In this document: positions 56,629-64,000 of the stretch, one piece after another | How positions within the stretch are numbered: the first letter of the stretch is position 1 | Layout: each line of letters starts with the position of its first letter | Source of the DNA: G963662675 sp963676845 | GTDB lineage: Bacteria > Bacteroidota > Bacteroidia > Bacteroidales > Prolixibacteraceae | DNA length: 64,000 bases | Assembly (NCBI GenBank): GCA_963676845.2 | Contig: CAXXKK010000019.1 | Coordinates: forward strand, 124,001-188,000 | Direction of reading: 5' to 3' | Translations under genes and position numbers: made by a program | Notes under the pieces: generated by a model | What the model was told of the DNA's origin: nothing | What the model saw: the letters and a program-made list of their open reading frames with translations, nothing else | The model's database searches: none

Positions 56629-56887
56629 ATTACCAAATTTTGCCAGAGAGAAGCTCAATTCAGGTAATTGAATCAAAAAATTTGCTGATTGAAGGGTCAA
56701 CTTTGCCAATAAAATTCGAGAAATTGCCAATGGAGATAAAACTTTATGTGATTGGAATCAACATTTTGCTAATGTTATATCTAAAATTGGTGATTAAATC
56801 AAAAAAATTGCCAATGGGGGCATCAGTTTACCCGATTGAATCAGATATTTTGCCAATTATCTGATAAATTTCCCTGATTGGAATAAA
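56629..56887 (+). repeat. Degenerate 42-bp tandem repeat array, about six units
   Basis: Units of 41-44 bp, recognisable by AAATTTTGCCAAT at one end and GATTGAATCA at the other. Because 42 is a multiple of three, the plus strand (56610-56864) stays open for 84 codons with a 14-residue peptide repeat (KLPMGASVYPIESD and variants). Coding status is unclear. Confidence 0.6.
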
Positions 56888-56892
56888 AAAAA

Positions 56893-56934
56893 GCCCCGAT
56901 TGGAGGGGTAAACCTGCCGCGGGGCTAATAAAAT
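56893..56934 (-). terminator. Intrinsic terminator of the small gene at 56952
   Basis: On the minus strand AGCCCCGCGG...CCAATCGGGGCT forms a stem AGCCCCG/CGGGGCT followed by TTTTTTTT, starting about 20 bp after the stop codon. Confidence 0.85.
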
Positions 56935-56951
56935 CAATGGTTCTTAGATTT

Positions 56952-57191
56952 CTACGAATTGTAATAACGTTCTCTTTTTTCCTCATCCTTCCAAAAAACA
57001 TAACGGCCATATTCGCGAATTGAATTAGCCCTACCAAATAAAAATATAGACTTTTTCCCGTAAATTTTTTGTGGTTTACTATAACCCAATACCCCATTTT
57101 TGTCTGCAAGTGGATTAAGGTATTTTTCGTCCAAGACAGCTAATCCTACTAATTTCCGAATCATTTTAGCATTGCACACCTCCAAGAGCAT
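56952..57191 (-). CDS. Small hypothetical protein
   Basis: 79 codons from ATG 57191, or 70 from the in-frame ATG at 57164 (MIRKLVGLAVLDEKYLNPL). The second start looks more natural. The protein is basic and cytoplasmic with no signal peptide; features are KPQKIYGKKSIFLFGR and YGRYVFWKDEEKRERYY. I do not recognise the family. A strong terminator right after the stop supports a real transcript in this direction. It is divergent from thyA. Confidence 0.5.
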   Translation of the reverse strand: MLLEVCNAKMIRKLVGLAVLDEKYLNPLADKNGVLGYSKPQKIYGKKSIFLFGRANSIREYGRYVFWKDEEKRERYYNS

Positions 57192-57293
57192 TCAGCAAAT
57201 TGCACCCTTACTCTTGGCTCTTACGCCTAAAACCGTTAACTTCCAAACTTCAATTTTCAAGTGAATTAATTACTTTTTTGAACATCAACAACT

Positions 57294-58088
57294 ATGAAGC
57301 AATACCTTGATTTACTGGATCATGTCATGAAAAATGGCACCGAGAAAAAAGACCGTACAGGGACAGGTACTATAAGTGTTTTTGGACATCAGATGCGTTT
57401 TAACCTGGAAGAAGGTTTTCCGGTATTAACAACTAAAAAGCTTCATTTAAAATCAATCATCCATGAATTGCTTTGGTTTCTGGCAGGTGATACCAATACA
57501 AAATACCTGACAGACAATGGAGTCCGTATCTGGAACGAATGGGCCGATGAGAATGGAAACCTGGGACATATTTACGGTTACCAGTGGCGATCATGGCCAA
57601 CTCCCGACGGTGGACATGTTGACCAGATCACAGAAGCTGTTGATACAATTAAAAATAATCCTGACTCTCGCCGTATTTTAGTAAGTGCATGGAATGTTGG
57701 AGAACTGGATAAAATGAATTTGCCTCCATGCCATCTGCTCTTCCAGTTTTATGTAGCTGACGGAAAACTATCGTGCCAACTCTATCAACGTAGCTGCGAT
57801 GTATTTTTAGGTGTTCCTTTTAACATTGCGTCCTACGCACTTCTTACTATGATGATGGCACAAGTCACAGGCTTAAAACCTGGCGAGTTTGTATGGACCG
57901 GTGGAGATGTTCACATTTACCAAAATCACACTGAACAGGTTAAACTCCAGTTAACCCGCGAACCCAAAAAGCTTCCACAAATGAAAATTAACCCGGATGT
58001 TCAGTCTATTTTCGATTTTAAATATGACGATTTCGAGTTAGTAAATTATGATGCTCATCCCCATATTAAAGGGAAAGTATCTGTTTAA
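57294..58088 (+). CDS. thyA: Thymidylate synthase
   Basis: Methylates dUMP to dTMP using methylene-tetrahydrofolate, producing dihydrofolate. The 264-residue length equals that of the E. coli enzyme, and the nucleophile falls at Cys146 (LPPCHLLFQFYV). Also present are RTGTGT (dUMP phosphate loop), QRSCDVFLGVPFNIASYALL and HIYQNHTEQ. The dihydrofolate reductase gene follows 58 bp downstream, giving the usual thyA-folA pair that recycles the folate product. Confidence 0.98.
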   Translation: MKQYLDLLDHVMKNGTEKKDRTGTGTISVFGHQMRFNLEEGFPVLTTKKLHLKSIIHELLWFLAGDTNTKYLTDNGVRIWNEWADENGNLGHIYGYQWRSWPTPDGGHVDQITEAVDTIKNNPDSRRILVSAWNVGELDKMNLPPCHLLFQFYVADGKLSCQLYQRSCDVFLGVPFNIASYALLTMMMAQVTGLKPGEFVWTGGDVHIYQNHTEQVKLQLTREPKKLPQMKINPDVQSIFDFKYDDFELVNYDAHPHIKGKVSV

Positions 58089-58146
58089 AAGATCTAACCT
58101 TTACAGATAATATATTCAACGCAAAATAAAAACTGACGACTGAACT

Positions 58147-58647
58147 ATGATTCATAAAAATATTTCAATAATTGTTGCGATAGCTCAAAACTTTGCCATT
58201 GGTAAAAACAATGATTTGCTATTTCATCTTCCAAATGATTTAAAACATTTCAAAGATATTACTTCAGGATATACAATTATCATGGGAAGAAATACATTAC
58301 TTTCTCTTCCTAAATGGCCCCTGCCAAACCGCAGGCATATTGTTATTACCGATAAATCTGATGATGTTTTTGAGGGTTGCGAAACGGTATCATCCATTGA
58401 AGAAGCTATTGAAAAAGTGAAGGATGAAAAAGAAGCTTTTATCATTGGAGGTGGAATGATTTACAAGCAGTTTTACCCACTGGCCGGGAAACTATACCTC
58501 ACTATAGTGCACAAAGATTTTGATGCTGATGTTTATTTCCCGGAAGTTAATTACGAAGAATGGGAAGAATTGAGCCGTGAGGATTTTCATGATGAAAAGA
58601 ACGAATTTGACTATTCATACATCAATCTGGAGAGAAAAACTCTCTAA
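58147..58647 (+). CDS. folA: Dihydrofolate reductase
   Basis: Reduces dihydrofolate to tetrahydrofolate with NADPH. 166 residues, with the family landmarks IVAIAQNFAIGKNNDLLFHLPNDL (substrate-binding acid in LPNDL), YTIIMGRNTLLSLP, PLPNRRHIVIT and the NADPH-binding EAFIIGGGMIYKQF. Downstream of thyA in the same direction and probably co-transcribed. Confidence 0.97.
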   Translation: MIHKNISIIVAIAQNFAIGKNNDLLFHLPNDLKHFKDITSGYTIIMGRNTLLSLPKWPLPNRRHIVITDKSDDVFEGCETVSSIEEAIEKVKDEKEAFIIGGGMIYKQFYPLAGKLYLTIVHKDFDADVYFPEVNYEEWEELSREDFHDEKNEFDYSYINLERKTL

Positions 58648-58689
58648 GAATATTGGAAATGCTGATTTGTAAATTTGAATATTATTAAA

Positions 58690-59673
58690 ATGAAGAATAA
58701 TCCTGATCAAAAATCGATAGTTGGTATTGGAAGTGCATTAGTTGATATCTTGGTGCAACTAAAAAATGAGGAATTACTGGAGCAGTTTCAGCTACCCAAA
58801 GGAAGTATGACTTTAGTTAATGCAGAACTTTCCCAAAAAATTCTTGACGCAACAGAAAAGCTTGATCGCTCAGTTGAAACAGGTGGTTCTTCAGCAAATA
58901 CTGTTCGTGCTATTGCAAAATTGGGAGGTTCTACCGGGTTTATCGGCAAAGTTGGCGATGATCACATGGGACAATTTTTCAGAGGAGCTTTTGAAAAACT
59001 ACGAATTTATCCTCACTTCTTTTTCAGCAAAACACCTACCGGAAAAGCTGCAACCCTAATAACACCCGACTCTGAGAGAACTTTTGGAACCTATCTGGGT
59101 GCCGCAAGTGAATTGTCTCTGGAGGACCTCACTCCTGATATTTTTAAAGGCTATCATTTTCTACATATTGAAGGTTACCTTATTTTCAATCACGAATTAA
59201 TCGAAGGAATTTTAAAAATGGCCCGGAAAGAAGGACTCAAAATCTCTCTGGATCTGGCCAGCTTCAATGTAGTGGAAGCAAATCTCGACTTTCTGAAACA
59301 CCTGGTTAAAGAATACGTGGATATTGTATTTGCCAATGAAGAAGAAGCAAAAGCATTTACAGGGCTGGAACCAGAAGATGCCCTGACTCAAATTGCCACT
59401 CAGTGTGACATTGCAGTTGTTAAAATTGGCAAAGAGGGTTCACTGGTAAAATCTGGTGATACATTCATTAAAATAGCACCACAGAAAGCCAAAAGGATTG
59501 ATACAACTGGGGCTGGTGATGTTTATGCTGCCGGATTCCTATATGGACTTGCAAACGATTACGACTTGCAAAAATGTGGTGATTTGGGAACATTACTGGC
59601 GAGTCGGGTAATTCAGGTTTTAGGAGCAAAAATTCCAGATGAAGACTGGGAAATGATTCTTGCTAAAAAATAA
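58690..59673 (+). CDS. PfkB-family sugar/nucleoside kinase
   Basis: A 327-residue carbohydrate kinase of the ribokinase/adenosine kinase family. The N-terminal PfkB signature is ETGGSSANTVRAIAKLGG. The C-terminal signature RIDTTGAGDVYAAGFLYG holds the catalytic Asp of the GAGD anion hole. I start at ATG 58690; an in-frame TTG at 58675 would add five residues. It follows folA by 42 bp and may be in the same transcript. The substrate (adenosine, ribose or another sugar) cannot be fixed from the sequence; the adenosine-kinase-like layout is slightly favoured. Confidence 0.88.
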   Translation: MKNNPDQKSIVGIGSALVDILVQLKNEELLEQFQLPKGSMTLVNAELSQKILDATEKLDRSVETGGSSANTVRAIAKLGGSTGFIGKVGDDHMGQFFRGAFEKLRIYPHFFFSKTPTGKAATLITPDSERTFGTYLGAASELSLEDLTPDIFKGYHFLHIEGYLIFNHELIEGILKMARKEGLKISLDLASFNVVEANLDFLKHLVKEYVDIVFANEEEAKAFTGLEPEDALTQIATQCDIAVVKIGKEGSLVKSGDTFIKIAPQKAKRIDTTGAGDVYAAGFLYGLANDYDLQKCGDLGTLLASRVIQVLGAKIPDEDWEMILAKK

Positions 59674-59707
59674 ATGCTCCATGTTGCATGGCTACATCTC
59701 AGCATTT
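59672..59707 (+). terminator. Possible terminator between convergent kinase and hflX genes
   Basis: AAATGCT/AGCATTT outer arms with an inner CCATG-TTG-CATGG hairpin directly at the kinase stop. No strong T tract, so only tentative. Confidence 0.35.
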
Positions 59708-59781
59708 AATTCTGAATAATTGCATACAACATAAAGCATATAATATTTCCAAGCTCATAAATCACTATTTACTTCTATCCC

Positions 59782-60996
59782 CTAATCTTCAGGGTCAAGA
59801 ATCCATTTCGGATCGTATAGAAAATCATTATACGGAAAACGTGTAATATGAATTTTATGGACCTCTTCATATAAAATCTTTTTAAATTCATCCACGTTCT
59901 TCTTTTCAATAGCGGAAATAAATAATGAAGGAGTATTTTTCTTGCCCATCCAACTGTTTTTCAATTCTTCCAAAGAATAATTTTCCAACAGCTTGGGACT
60001 TAAATCAGCCTCATCTTTTTCAACGTAAGTATATGCATCAATTTTATTGAATACATAAATCGTAGGTTTATCAGCTGCATTGATTTCCGACAGTGTTTGA
60101 TTAACAGTATCAATCTGATCTTCAAATCCGGGATGCGATATATCCACCACATGAACCAAAATATCAGCTTCGCGCACTTCATCCAGTGTTGACTTAAACG
60201 ATTCAACCAAACCATGAGGAAGCTTACGAATAAAACCTACAGTATCTGACAATAAAAAAGGAAGATTACCAATAACAACCTTACGAACCGTAGTATCCAA
60301 CGTAGCAAATAGTTTATTCTCGGCAAAAACTTCAGATTTCGATAGCATATTCATAATCGTTGACTTGCCCACATTGGTATAACCCACCAATGCAACACGA
60401 ACCAACTTTCCCCTATTTTTACGTTGAGTTGCTTTTTGCTTATCAATCTTTTTAAGCTGCTCTTTTAAGCGCGATATCTTATCCAGAATGATCCTGCGGT
60501 CAGTCTCGATCTGCGTCTCCCCTGGGCCACGCATCCCAATACCACCACGCTGTCTTTCCAGGTGGGTCCACATTCGGGTAAGCCGGGGAAGCAAATATTG
60601 ATATTGAGCAAGTTCAACCTGCGTTTTTGCATGGGCTGTTTGTGCTCGTTTTGCGAAAATATCGAGAATAAGATTGGTTCGATCTAACACCTTACACTCC
60701 AATGCCCGCTCCAGGTTTCTAAGCTGAGTAGGACTTAATTCATCATCAAAAACAACCGAATCAATTTCGTTTATCTTCACGTAATTCTGAATTTCCTCCA
60801 ACTTTCCGGACCCTACAAATGTTGCAGCATTAGGTACTTCCAGACGTTGGAAAAATTGTTTACTAACAGATGCTCCAGCTGTATCCACCAAAAAAGCAAG
60901 CTCATCCAGGTATTCCTGTGCCTGTCTTTCATCCTGGTCGTTATTAACTAAACCAACTAAAACTACTGTTTCCTTCTTTGGAGTTGTATCAATCAT
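59782..60996 (-). CDS. hflX: Ribosome-associated GTPase HflX
   Basis: A 404-residue GTPase that binds the large ribosomal subunit and rescues or splits stalled ribosomes. The N-terminal HflX domain (residues 1-190) includes FVGSGKLEEI, VVFDDELSPTQLRNLE and RGGIGMRGPGETQIETDRR. The G domain carries G1 GYTNVGKS, G3 DTVGFI and G4 NKID. Length and motifs are normal. It lies downstream of the first tonB gene with an intrinsic terminator between them. Confidence 0.96.
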   Translation of the reverse strand: MIDTTPKKETVVLVGLVNNDQDERQAQEYLDELAFLVDTAGASVSKQFFQRLEVPNAATFVGSGKLEEIQNYVKINEIDSVVFDDELSPTQLRNLERALECKVLDRTNLILDIFAKRAQTAHAKTQVELAQYQYLLPRLTRMWTHLERQRGGIGMRGPGETQIETDRRIILDKISRLKEQLKKIDKQKATQRKNRGKLVRVALVGYTNVGKSTIMNMLSKSEVFAENKLFATLDTTVRKVVIGNLPFLLSDTVGFIRKLPHGLVESFKSTLDEVREADILVHVVDISHPGFEDQIDTVNQTLSEINAADKPTIYVFNKIDAYTYVEKDEADLSPKLLENYSLEELKNSWMGKKNTPSLFISAIEKKNVDEFKKILYEEVHKIHITRFPYNDFLYDPKWILDPED

Positions 60997-61015
60997 TCAT
61001 TTCAATTTATTGCAC

Positions 61016-61054
61016 AAAAAATCCTGATTCCGTAAAACGAAACCAGGATTTTTT
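61016..61054 (-). terminator. Intrinsic terminator between tonB and hflX
   Basis: AATCCTG/CAGGATT stem flanked by A and T runs, 15 bp after the tonB stop and about 20 bp before the hflX start. hflX must therefore depend on read-through or on a promoter overlapping this hairpin. Confidence 0.7.
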
Positions 61055-61068
61055 ATATGAAAATATCT

Positions 61069-61755
61069 TTACTGTAATACGAAGCTGATAGGCACAGTAT
61101 AAGAAACTCTTACTGTTTTACCACCTTGTTTACCTGGTTTCCATTTTGGTAGAGAATTTACCACACGAAGAGCTTCTTTATCCAAAGAATCATCAACACC
61201 ACGTGCAACGCGAGCGTTTGATACGCTACCGTCTCTATCCACAACAAAAGTTACGTATACTTTACCCTGAATACCATTTTCCTGAGCAACGATTGGGTAT
61301 TTCACGTTTTTAGCTAAGTAAGTACGAAGAGCTACATCTCCACCTGGAAATTCTGGCATTTCTTCTACGATTACGAAAATCTCTGCCTCTTCTTCTACTT
61401 CTTCTTCTTGTTCGATTACCGGAGCAATTTCAATAACTGTTTCGTCATCTGCTTCAGTATCTTCAATCACAAGTTCTTCTTCAATCTCTGTATCATCATC
61501 TACGATGTTCAGAACTTCTACTACCGTTTGTACTGGTGGTGGAGTAGCTTGAACTACTTGTTCTTCCCTGGTAATAGGGATAATTTCTTCCTCAACAATA
61601 GCAACTTCCATCTCTCCTAACGAGGCTACCTGCTCAACCTGCGTTGTCCACTCAAATGCAACAAGTGTAATCGCTAACGCAAGCACCAATCCTAGCTGAA
61701 CAAAAATGTTCCTTTTGCTCTCCAGATCAGCCTTGGGTGATTTTTTTACTTCCAT
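61069..61755 (-). CDS. TonB-family energy transducer (copy 1)
   Basis: A 228-residue inner-membrane protein that passes proton-motive energy to outer-membrane receptors. One N-terminal transmembrane helix (about residues 18-36) is followed by an acidic and Pro-containing periplasmic linker (TPPPVQTVV, then a run of Glu/Asp to residue 133). The TonB C-terminal domain (about 135-228) has EMPEFPGGDVALRTYL, YPIVAQENGIQGKVYV and WKPGKQGGKTVRVSYTVPI. Tandem paralog of 61906-62592. Likely partners include the receptor at 11022-13769, though TonB is usually shared. Confidence 0.92.
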   Translation of the reverse strand: MEVKKSPKADLESKRNIFVQLGLVLALAITLVAFEWTTQVEQVASLGEMEVAIVEEEIIPITREEQVVQATPPPVQTVVEVLNIVDDDTEIEEELVIEDTEADDETVIEIAPVIEQEEEVEEEAEIFVIVEEMPEFPGGDVALRTYLAKNVKYPIVAQENGIQGKVYVTFVVDRDGSVSNARVARGVDDSLDKEALRVVNSLPKWKPGKQGGKTVRVSYTVPISFVLQ

Positions 61756-61845
61756 AATTCAGTTTTATAAGTTTTTCGTACAGAAACATTTTTAGTTTGA
61801 GGGGCTAAAGATAGAAAATAATCTTTAAAACCAAATATCAGGCAT

Positions 61846-61882
61846 AAAAAAACCTGCCCCATTTTTAATGAGACAAGTTTTA
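61846..61882 (-). terminator. Intrinsic terminator of tonB copy 2
   Basis: On the minus strand AAAACTTGTCTCATT pairs with AATGGGGCAGGTTTT (with G-U pairs) and continues into TTTTTTT, 24 bp after the stop. Confidence 0.8.
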
Positions 61883-61905
61883 ATTTTCAGGAAAATACCA
61901 TACGA

Positions 61906-62592
61906 TTATTGTAACTTAAAACTAATAGGAACTTGATAAGAAACGCGGACTGTTTTGCCTCCTTGTTTCCCTGGCTTCCAGGTAGGCAATGTGTTGACAA
62001 CTCTTAAGGCTTCCTTATCCAGAGACTCATTAACACCTCGTAAAACAACAGCATCCGAAACACTTCCATCTCTATTTACAACAAACTTCACATACACCTT
62101 GCCCTGAATTCCATTTTCCTGAGCAACGATTGGATACTTAACATGGCTGGATAAATAATTAATAAGTGCAGCTTCACCACCAGGGAACTCCGGACTTTCT
62201 TCAACAATAGAAAAAATTTTTGTGTCCGTTTCAACTTCATCTTCTTGCTCAATTATTGGCGCAATTTCAATTATTGTTTCTTGATCCGCTTCAGTATCTT
62301 CAATCACAAGTTCTTCTTCGATTTCCGTGTCGTCGTCAACAATATTCAGAACATCTACTACTGTCTGAACTGGTGGTGGAGCAGTTTCAACTACTGTTTC
62401 TTCTCTTGTTATAGGAATAAATTCTTCCTCAACATCTGCAACTACTACTTCTCCCAGACTATCTGCCTGCTTCACTTCAGTAGTCCACTCGAAAGCCAAA
62501 AGTGTTATCCCCAATGAAAACGCCAAACCCAAAAGGATAAAAACACCTCGCTTCTGTTCTAAATTTGCTTTTGATGATTTTTTCAGTTCCAT
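61906..62592 (-). CDS. TonB-family energy transducer (copy 2)
   Basis: Also 228 residues and co-linear with copy 1: same N-terminal helix (FILLGLAFSLGITLLAFEW), same TVV[ED]VLNIVDDDTEIEEELV linker core, same PEFPGGEAAL, YPIVAQENGIQGKVYV and WKPGKQGGKTVRVSY motifs. The linker and the region around SSHVKYP differ, so the two may serve different receptors. Its own terminator separates it from copy 1. A clear tandem gene duplication. Confidence 0.92.
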   Translation of the reverse strand: MELKKSSKANLEQKRGVFILLGLAFSLGITLLAFEWTTEVKQADSLGEVVVADVEEEFIPITREETVVETAPPPVQTVVDVLNIVDDDTEIEEELVIEDTEADQETIIEIAPIIEQEDEVETDTKIFSIVEESPEFPGGEAALINYLSSHVKYPIVAQENGIQGKVYVKFVVNRDGSVSDAVVLRGVNESLDKEALRVVNTLPTWKPGKQGGKTVRVSYQVPISFKLQ

Positions 62593-62860
62593 AATGTTTT
62601 TGTTTAATATTCAAGATAAAGTTAGCACTTTTAGTTATTAAACTAATTATTTAGTTGTTTTTTATTTGCTTTATATTTGAATGTTATACGGCACATAATT
62701 TTAAAAATCGAACGAATTGACAAATTAGACGAATTATATTTTATTCAATAAAATAAGTGTAACTACAAAATTGAAAGCAATTACTCATGACAATCCTCTC
62801 TAAAGCTTCTATTTTTAAGGAACTCATAAATAACGGAGATATATCAATTAAAAATATTAC

Positions 62861-62868
62861 TATATTTG
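62861..62868 (+). promoter_or_regulatory. -7 promoter element of the tRNA-Ala gene
   Basis: TATATTTG, an exact TAnnTTTG match, 10 bp upstream of the tRNA 5' end. No clear -33 TTTG. Confidence 0.55.
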
Positions 62869-62878
62869 GCACTCGCAT

Positions 62879-62952
62879 GGGGGATTAGCTCAGTTGGCTA
62901 GAGCGTTTGACTGGCAGTCAAAAGGTCACCGGTTCGATTCCGGTATTCTCCA
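62879..62952 (+). tRNA. tRNA-Ala(GGC)
   Basis: A full cloverleaf: acceptor GGGGGAT/ATTCTCC with the alanine identity pair G3-U70, D arm GCTC/GAGC, anticodon stem TTTGA/TCAAA with loop CTGGCAG (anticodon GGC), T arm ACCGG-TTCGATT-CCGGT, and discriminator A. The 3' CCA is not encoded. Reads GCC/GCU alanine codons. Confidence 0.95.
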
Positions 62953-62966
62953 CTCTAAAAGTCAAA

Positions 62967-62997
62967 GAGTTAGCAAATCACTGCTAACTCTTTTTTT
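62967..62997 (+). terminator. Intrinsic terminator after tRNA-Ala
   Basis: Perfect stem GAGTTAGCA/TGCTAACTC followed by TTTTTTT, 14 bp past the tRNA end. Confidence 0.9.
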
Positions 62998-63068
62998 GTT
63001 CAGCCACCTACCGTTTAACCGTATTTCAATTTGAGCATGATGTAATTGAGATTTCAGTACCTAAAAAA

Positions 63069-63311
63069 CTACAAGTTACCTTGCTGTTTCTCTTGAATAA
63101 AAATTAAGGTATTTCCAATTGTATCTATACAATGATATTCTTCTGTACTAATTTGAATATTGAAGTAGTTTGAAATATAAAAGTGTAAAAATGAAAACTG
63201 GAAATCATTAAATTCCAGATCTTTCTTGAAAGAGGTATCCATGCAGATATCCTTCTCAGAAACACCCATATATTTTAAGATACGTGAAAATTTGATCTTA
63301 ATATTTTGCAT
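63069..63311 (-). CDS. Acyl-carrier-protein-like protein without the phosphopantetheine serine
   Basis: 80 residues with the four-helix ACP layout. DTSFKKDLEFNDFQFSFLHF aligns with the canonical SF.EDLGADSLD..EL segment, and YFNIQISTEEYHCIDTIGNTLIFI matches the ACP helix II-III-IV region. At the position of the serine that carries phosphopantetheine (DSL) this protein has Asn-Asp-Phe, so it cannot be a normal carrier. The fold assignment rests on pattern alone. No fatty-acid or polyketide genes are nearby. It could be a structural partner protein or a diverged relic. Confidence 0.6.
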   Translation of the reverse strand: MQNIKIKFSRILKYMGVSEKDICMDTSFKKDLEFNDFQFSFLHFYISNYFNIQISTEEYHCIDTIGNTLIFIQEKQQGNL

Positions 63312-63340
63312 TAGTCATGTAAATTAGAATTTTTAATATC

Positions 63341-63373
63341 AAAGCTCCTATTTGAAATCTGATTCGGAGCTTT
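63341..63373. terminator. Hairpin between the ACP-like gene and the small peptide gene
   Basis: AAAGCTCC/GGAGCTTT stem with a 17-nt loop; T-rich on the plus-strand side (AATTTTT). It could end the small peptide transcript on the minus strand only weakly. Confidence 0.4.
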
Positions 63374-63389
63374 AATTTTTCTAAATTGG

Positions 63390-63533
63390 TTACACAGTAA
63401 AATCATTAAGTTGAAAATTAATTACTTCTATTTTTTTGTTTTCCAAAGATAAATTATCCTGCGCTTTTATTGAATTAATGGATATAAGAACACATACAAA
63501 CCCCCACCCCACAAAACCTAATCTCTTTCTCAT
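63390..63533 (-). CDS. 47-residue exported peptide
   Basis: A short minus-strand frame from ATG 63533 to TAA 63390. It begins with a complete signal peptide (MRKRLGFVGWGFVCVLISIN, cleavage after IKAQ), leaving a mature part of about 22 residues (start DNLSLENKK, end FQLNDFTV). Hairpins flank it at 63341-63373 and 63613-63655, as for an independent small gene. It may be a true secreted peptide, or the N-terminal stub of a decayed larger exported protein. No family recognised. Confidence 0.45.
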   Translation of the reverse strand: MRKRLGFVGWGFVCVLISINSIKAQDNLSLENKKIEVINFQLNDFTV

Positions 63534-63612
63534 TCTGCTATTTCTCTTTTTATAGGTTACTCACCAATTTTTGATCTTATTCTTATGATATAAGCATCAT
63601 TGTTTTTTATGT

Positions 63613-63655
63613 AAAAAGCCTCCTGATCTTAATCAAATAAAAATCAGGGGCTTTC
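63613..63655 (-). terminator. Intrinsic terminator of the partial gene at 63724
   Basis: On the minus strand AAAGCCCCTGAT pairs with ATCAGGAGGCTTT (one bulge) and runs into TTTTT, about 70 bp past the stop. Confidence 0.7.
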
Positions 63656-63723
63656 TGTTTTTATGTACTAAAACCAACTAATAAAAATTATAATTGATGA
63701 AAAAAATAATCTATCCAGAGTTC

Positions 63724-64000
63724 TTATTTTACAACAACTCTTACTCTTTCTAAATTTTTAATTCTCGTAAAAGGTGTTTCTTTATCTCCCAACCTTTGCG
63801 AGGCAACACGTAATACCGGGAAATAGATCCCTGCTTCCTGAAAAGTATGAGTGGAGTTTATTTCAATGGATTTTCCACTATTAGTAATAACAGTATCATC
63901 CAGATCAACAACATTTGAGAAATTTCCGGAACCATCGAAATCCCACTCGGCACTAACTAATTCTCCAGCGTTTTCTGGTATTTCAACAATTGCTTTAAAA
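63724..64000 (-). CDS. C-terminal end of a PKD-like domain protein (partial)
   Basis: Only the last 91 codons or so are inside the window; the start lies beyond 64000. The translation (AIVEIPENAGELVSAEWDFDG, then STHTFQEAGIYFPVLRVASQR, ending RVRVVVK) has the W-D-F-DG and HTF..AGIYFPVLRV pattern of a PKD domain at the end of a secreted enzyme or surface protein. No T9SS tail. The parent enzyme class cannot be named from this fragment. Confidence 0.65.
   Translation of the reverse strand, partial: FKAIVEIPENAGELVSAEWDFDGSGNFSNVVDLDDTVITNSGKSIEINSTHTFQEAGIYFPVLRVASQRLGDKETPFTRIKNLERVRVVVK

Noticed and set aside
56629..56887. Possible CRISPR array
   Set aside because: The units are degenerate throughout with no constant-repeat/unique-spacer alternation, and no cas genes are present.
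1..64000. Insertion sequences, integrases or phage genes
   Set aside because: No transposase, recombinase or phage structural protein was recognised in any plausible gene.

Overview
The window reads as a low-G+C Bacteroidota chromosome segment, most like a marine or gliding member of the Marinilabiliales/Bacteroidales side (genus not determinable here). The reasons are type IX secretion (T9SS) sorting domains of both the short type A and the CHU_C type B kind, two PorP/SprF proteins, a TonB-dependent receptor with a carboxypeptidase-regulatory-like N-terminus, two TonB paralogs, TAnnTTTG-type -7 promoter elements, and start codons without Shine-Dalgarno sequences. No insertion sequence, phage, CRISPR array or rRNA was seen.

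Layout. (1) 88-6743, minus: a complete tryptophan operon trpEGDCFBA preceded by a leader peptide with three consecutive Trp codons and an intrinsic terminator, which is a classical attenuator. (2) 7104-8565, plus: a structured gene-less segment that may encode a small RNA, then a small secreted protein with a type A T9SS tail. (3) 8879-22954: an apparent phosphate-acquisition region. It holds a TonB-dependent receptor with a beta-helix lipoprotein, a secreted sugar-phosphate-isomerase-like protein, a PhoB/PhoR-like two-component pair, a porin with a second beta-helix lipoprotein, and a PiT phosphate transporter fused to a PhoU-like tail. Several upstream regions carry TTAA-core repeats phased at 11 bp, which look like candidate Pho boxes.

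(4) 23177-56002, minus: the most unusual part. Two cassettes have the same gene order but very different size. Cassette A (about 5 kb) encodes a 710-aa G8-like protein, a 371-aa protein of unknown family, a 210-aa protein with a CHU_C sorting domain, and a PorP/SprF protein. Cassette B (about 27.5 kb) encodes a 6245-aa giant repeat protein, a 359-aa paralog of the 371-aa protein, a 226-aa protein, a 1328-aa CHU_C protein, and a second PorP/SprF protein. The 710-aa and 6245-aa proteins share both their N-terminal module and a C-terminal domain of about 140 residues. Neither ends in a recognisable T9SS sorting domain. The 210-aa protein looks like the 226-aa protein joined directly to the CHU_C domain of the 1328-aa protein. 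I infer a modular surface-structure or adhesin system exported through SprF-type partners. Cassette B also contains repeat-rich non-coding DNA with four copies of a 28-bp dispersed element.

(5) 56629-64000: a 42-bp tandem repeat array, a small hypothetical gene, thyA-folA with a PfkB-family sugar kinase, hflX, two tandem tonB genes, tRNA-Ala(GGC), an acyl-carrier-protein-like protein lacking the phosphopantetheine serine, a 47-residue exported peptide, and the 3' end of a PKD-like protein running off the window.
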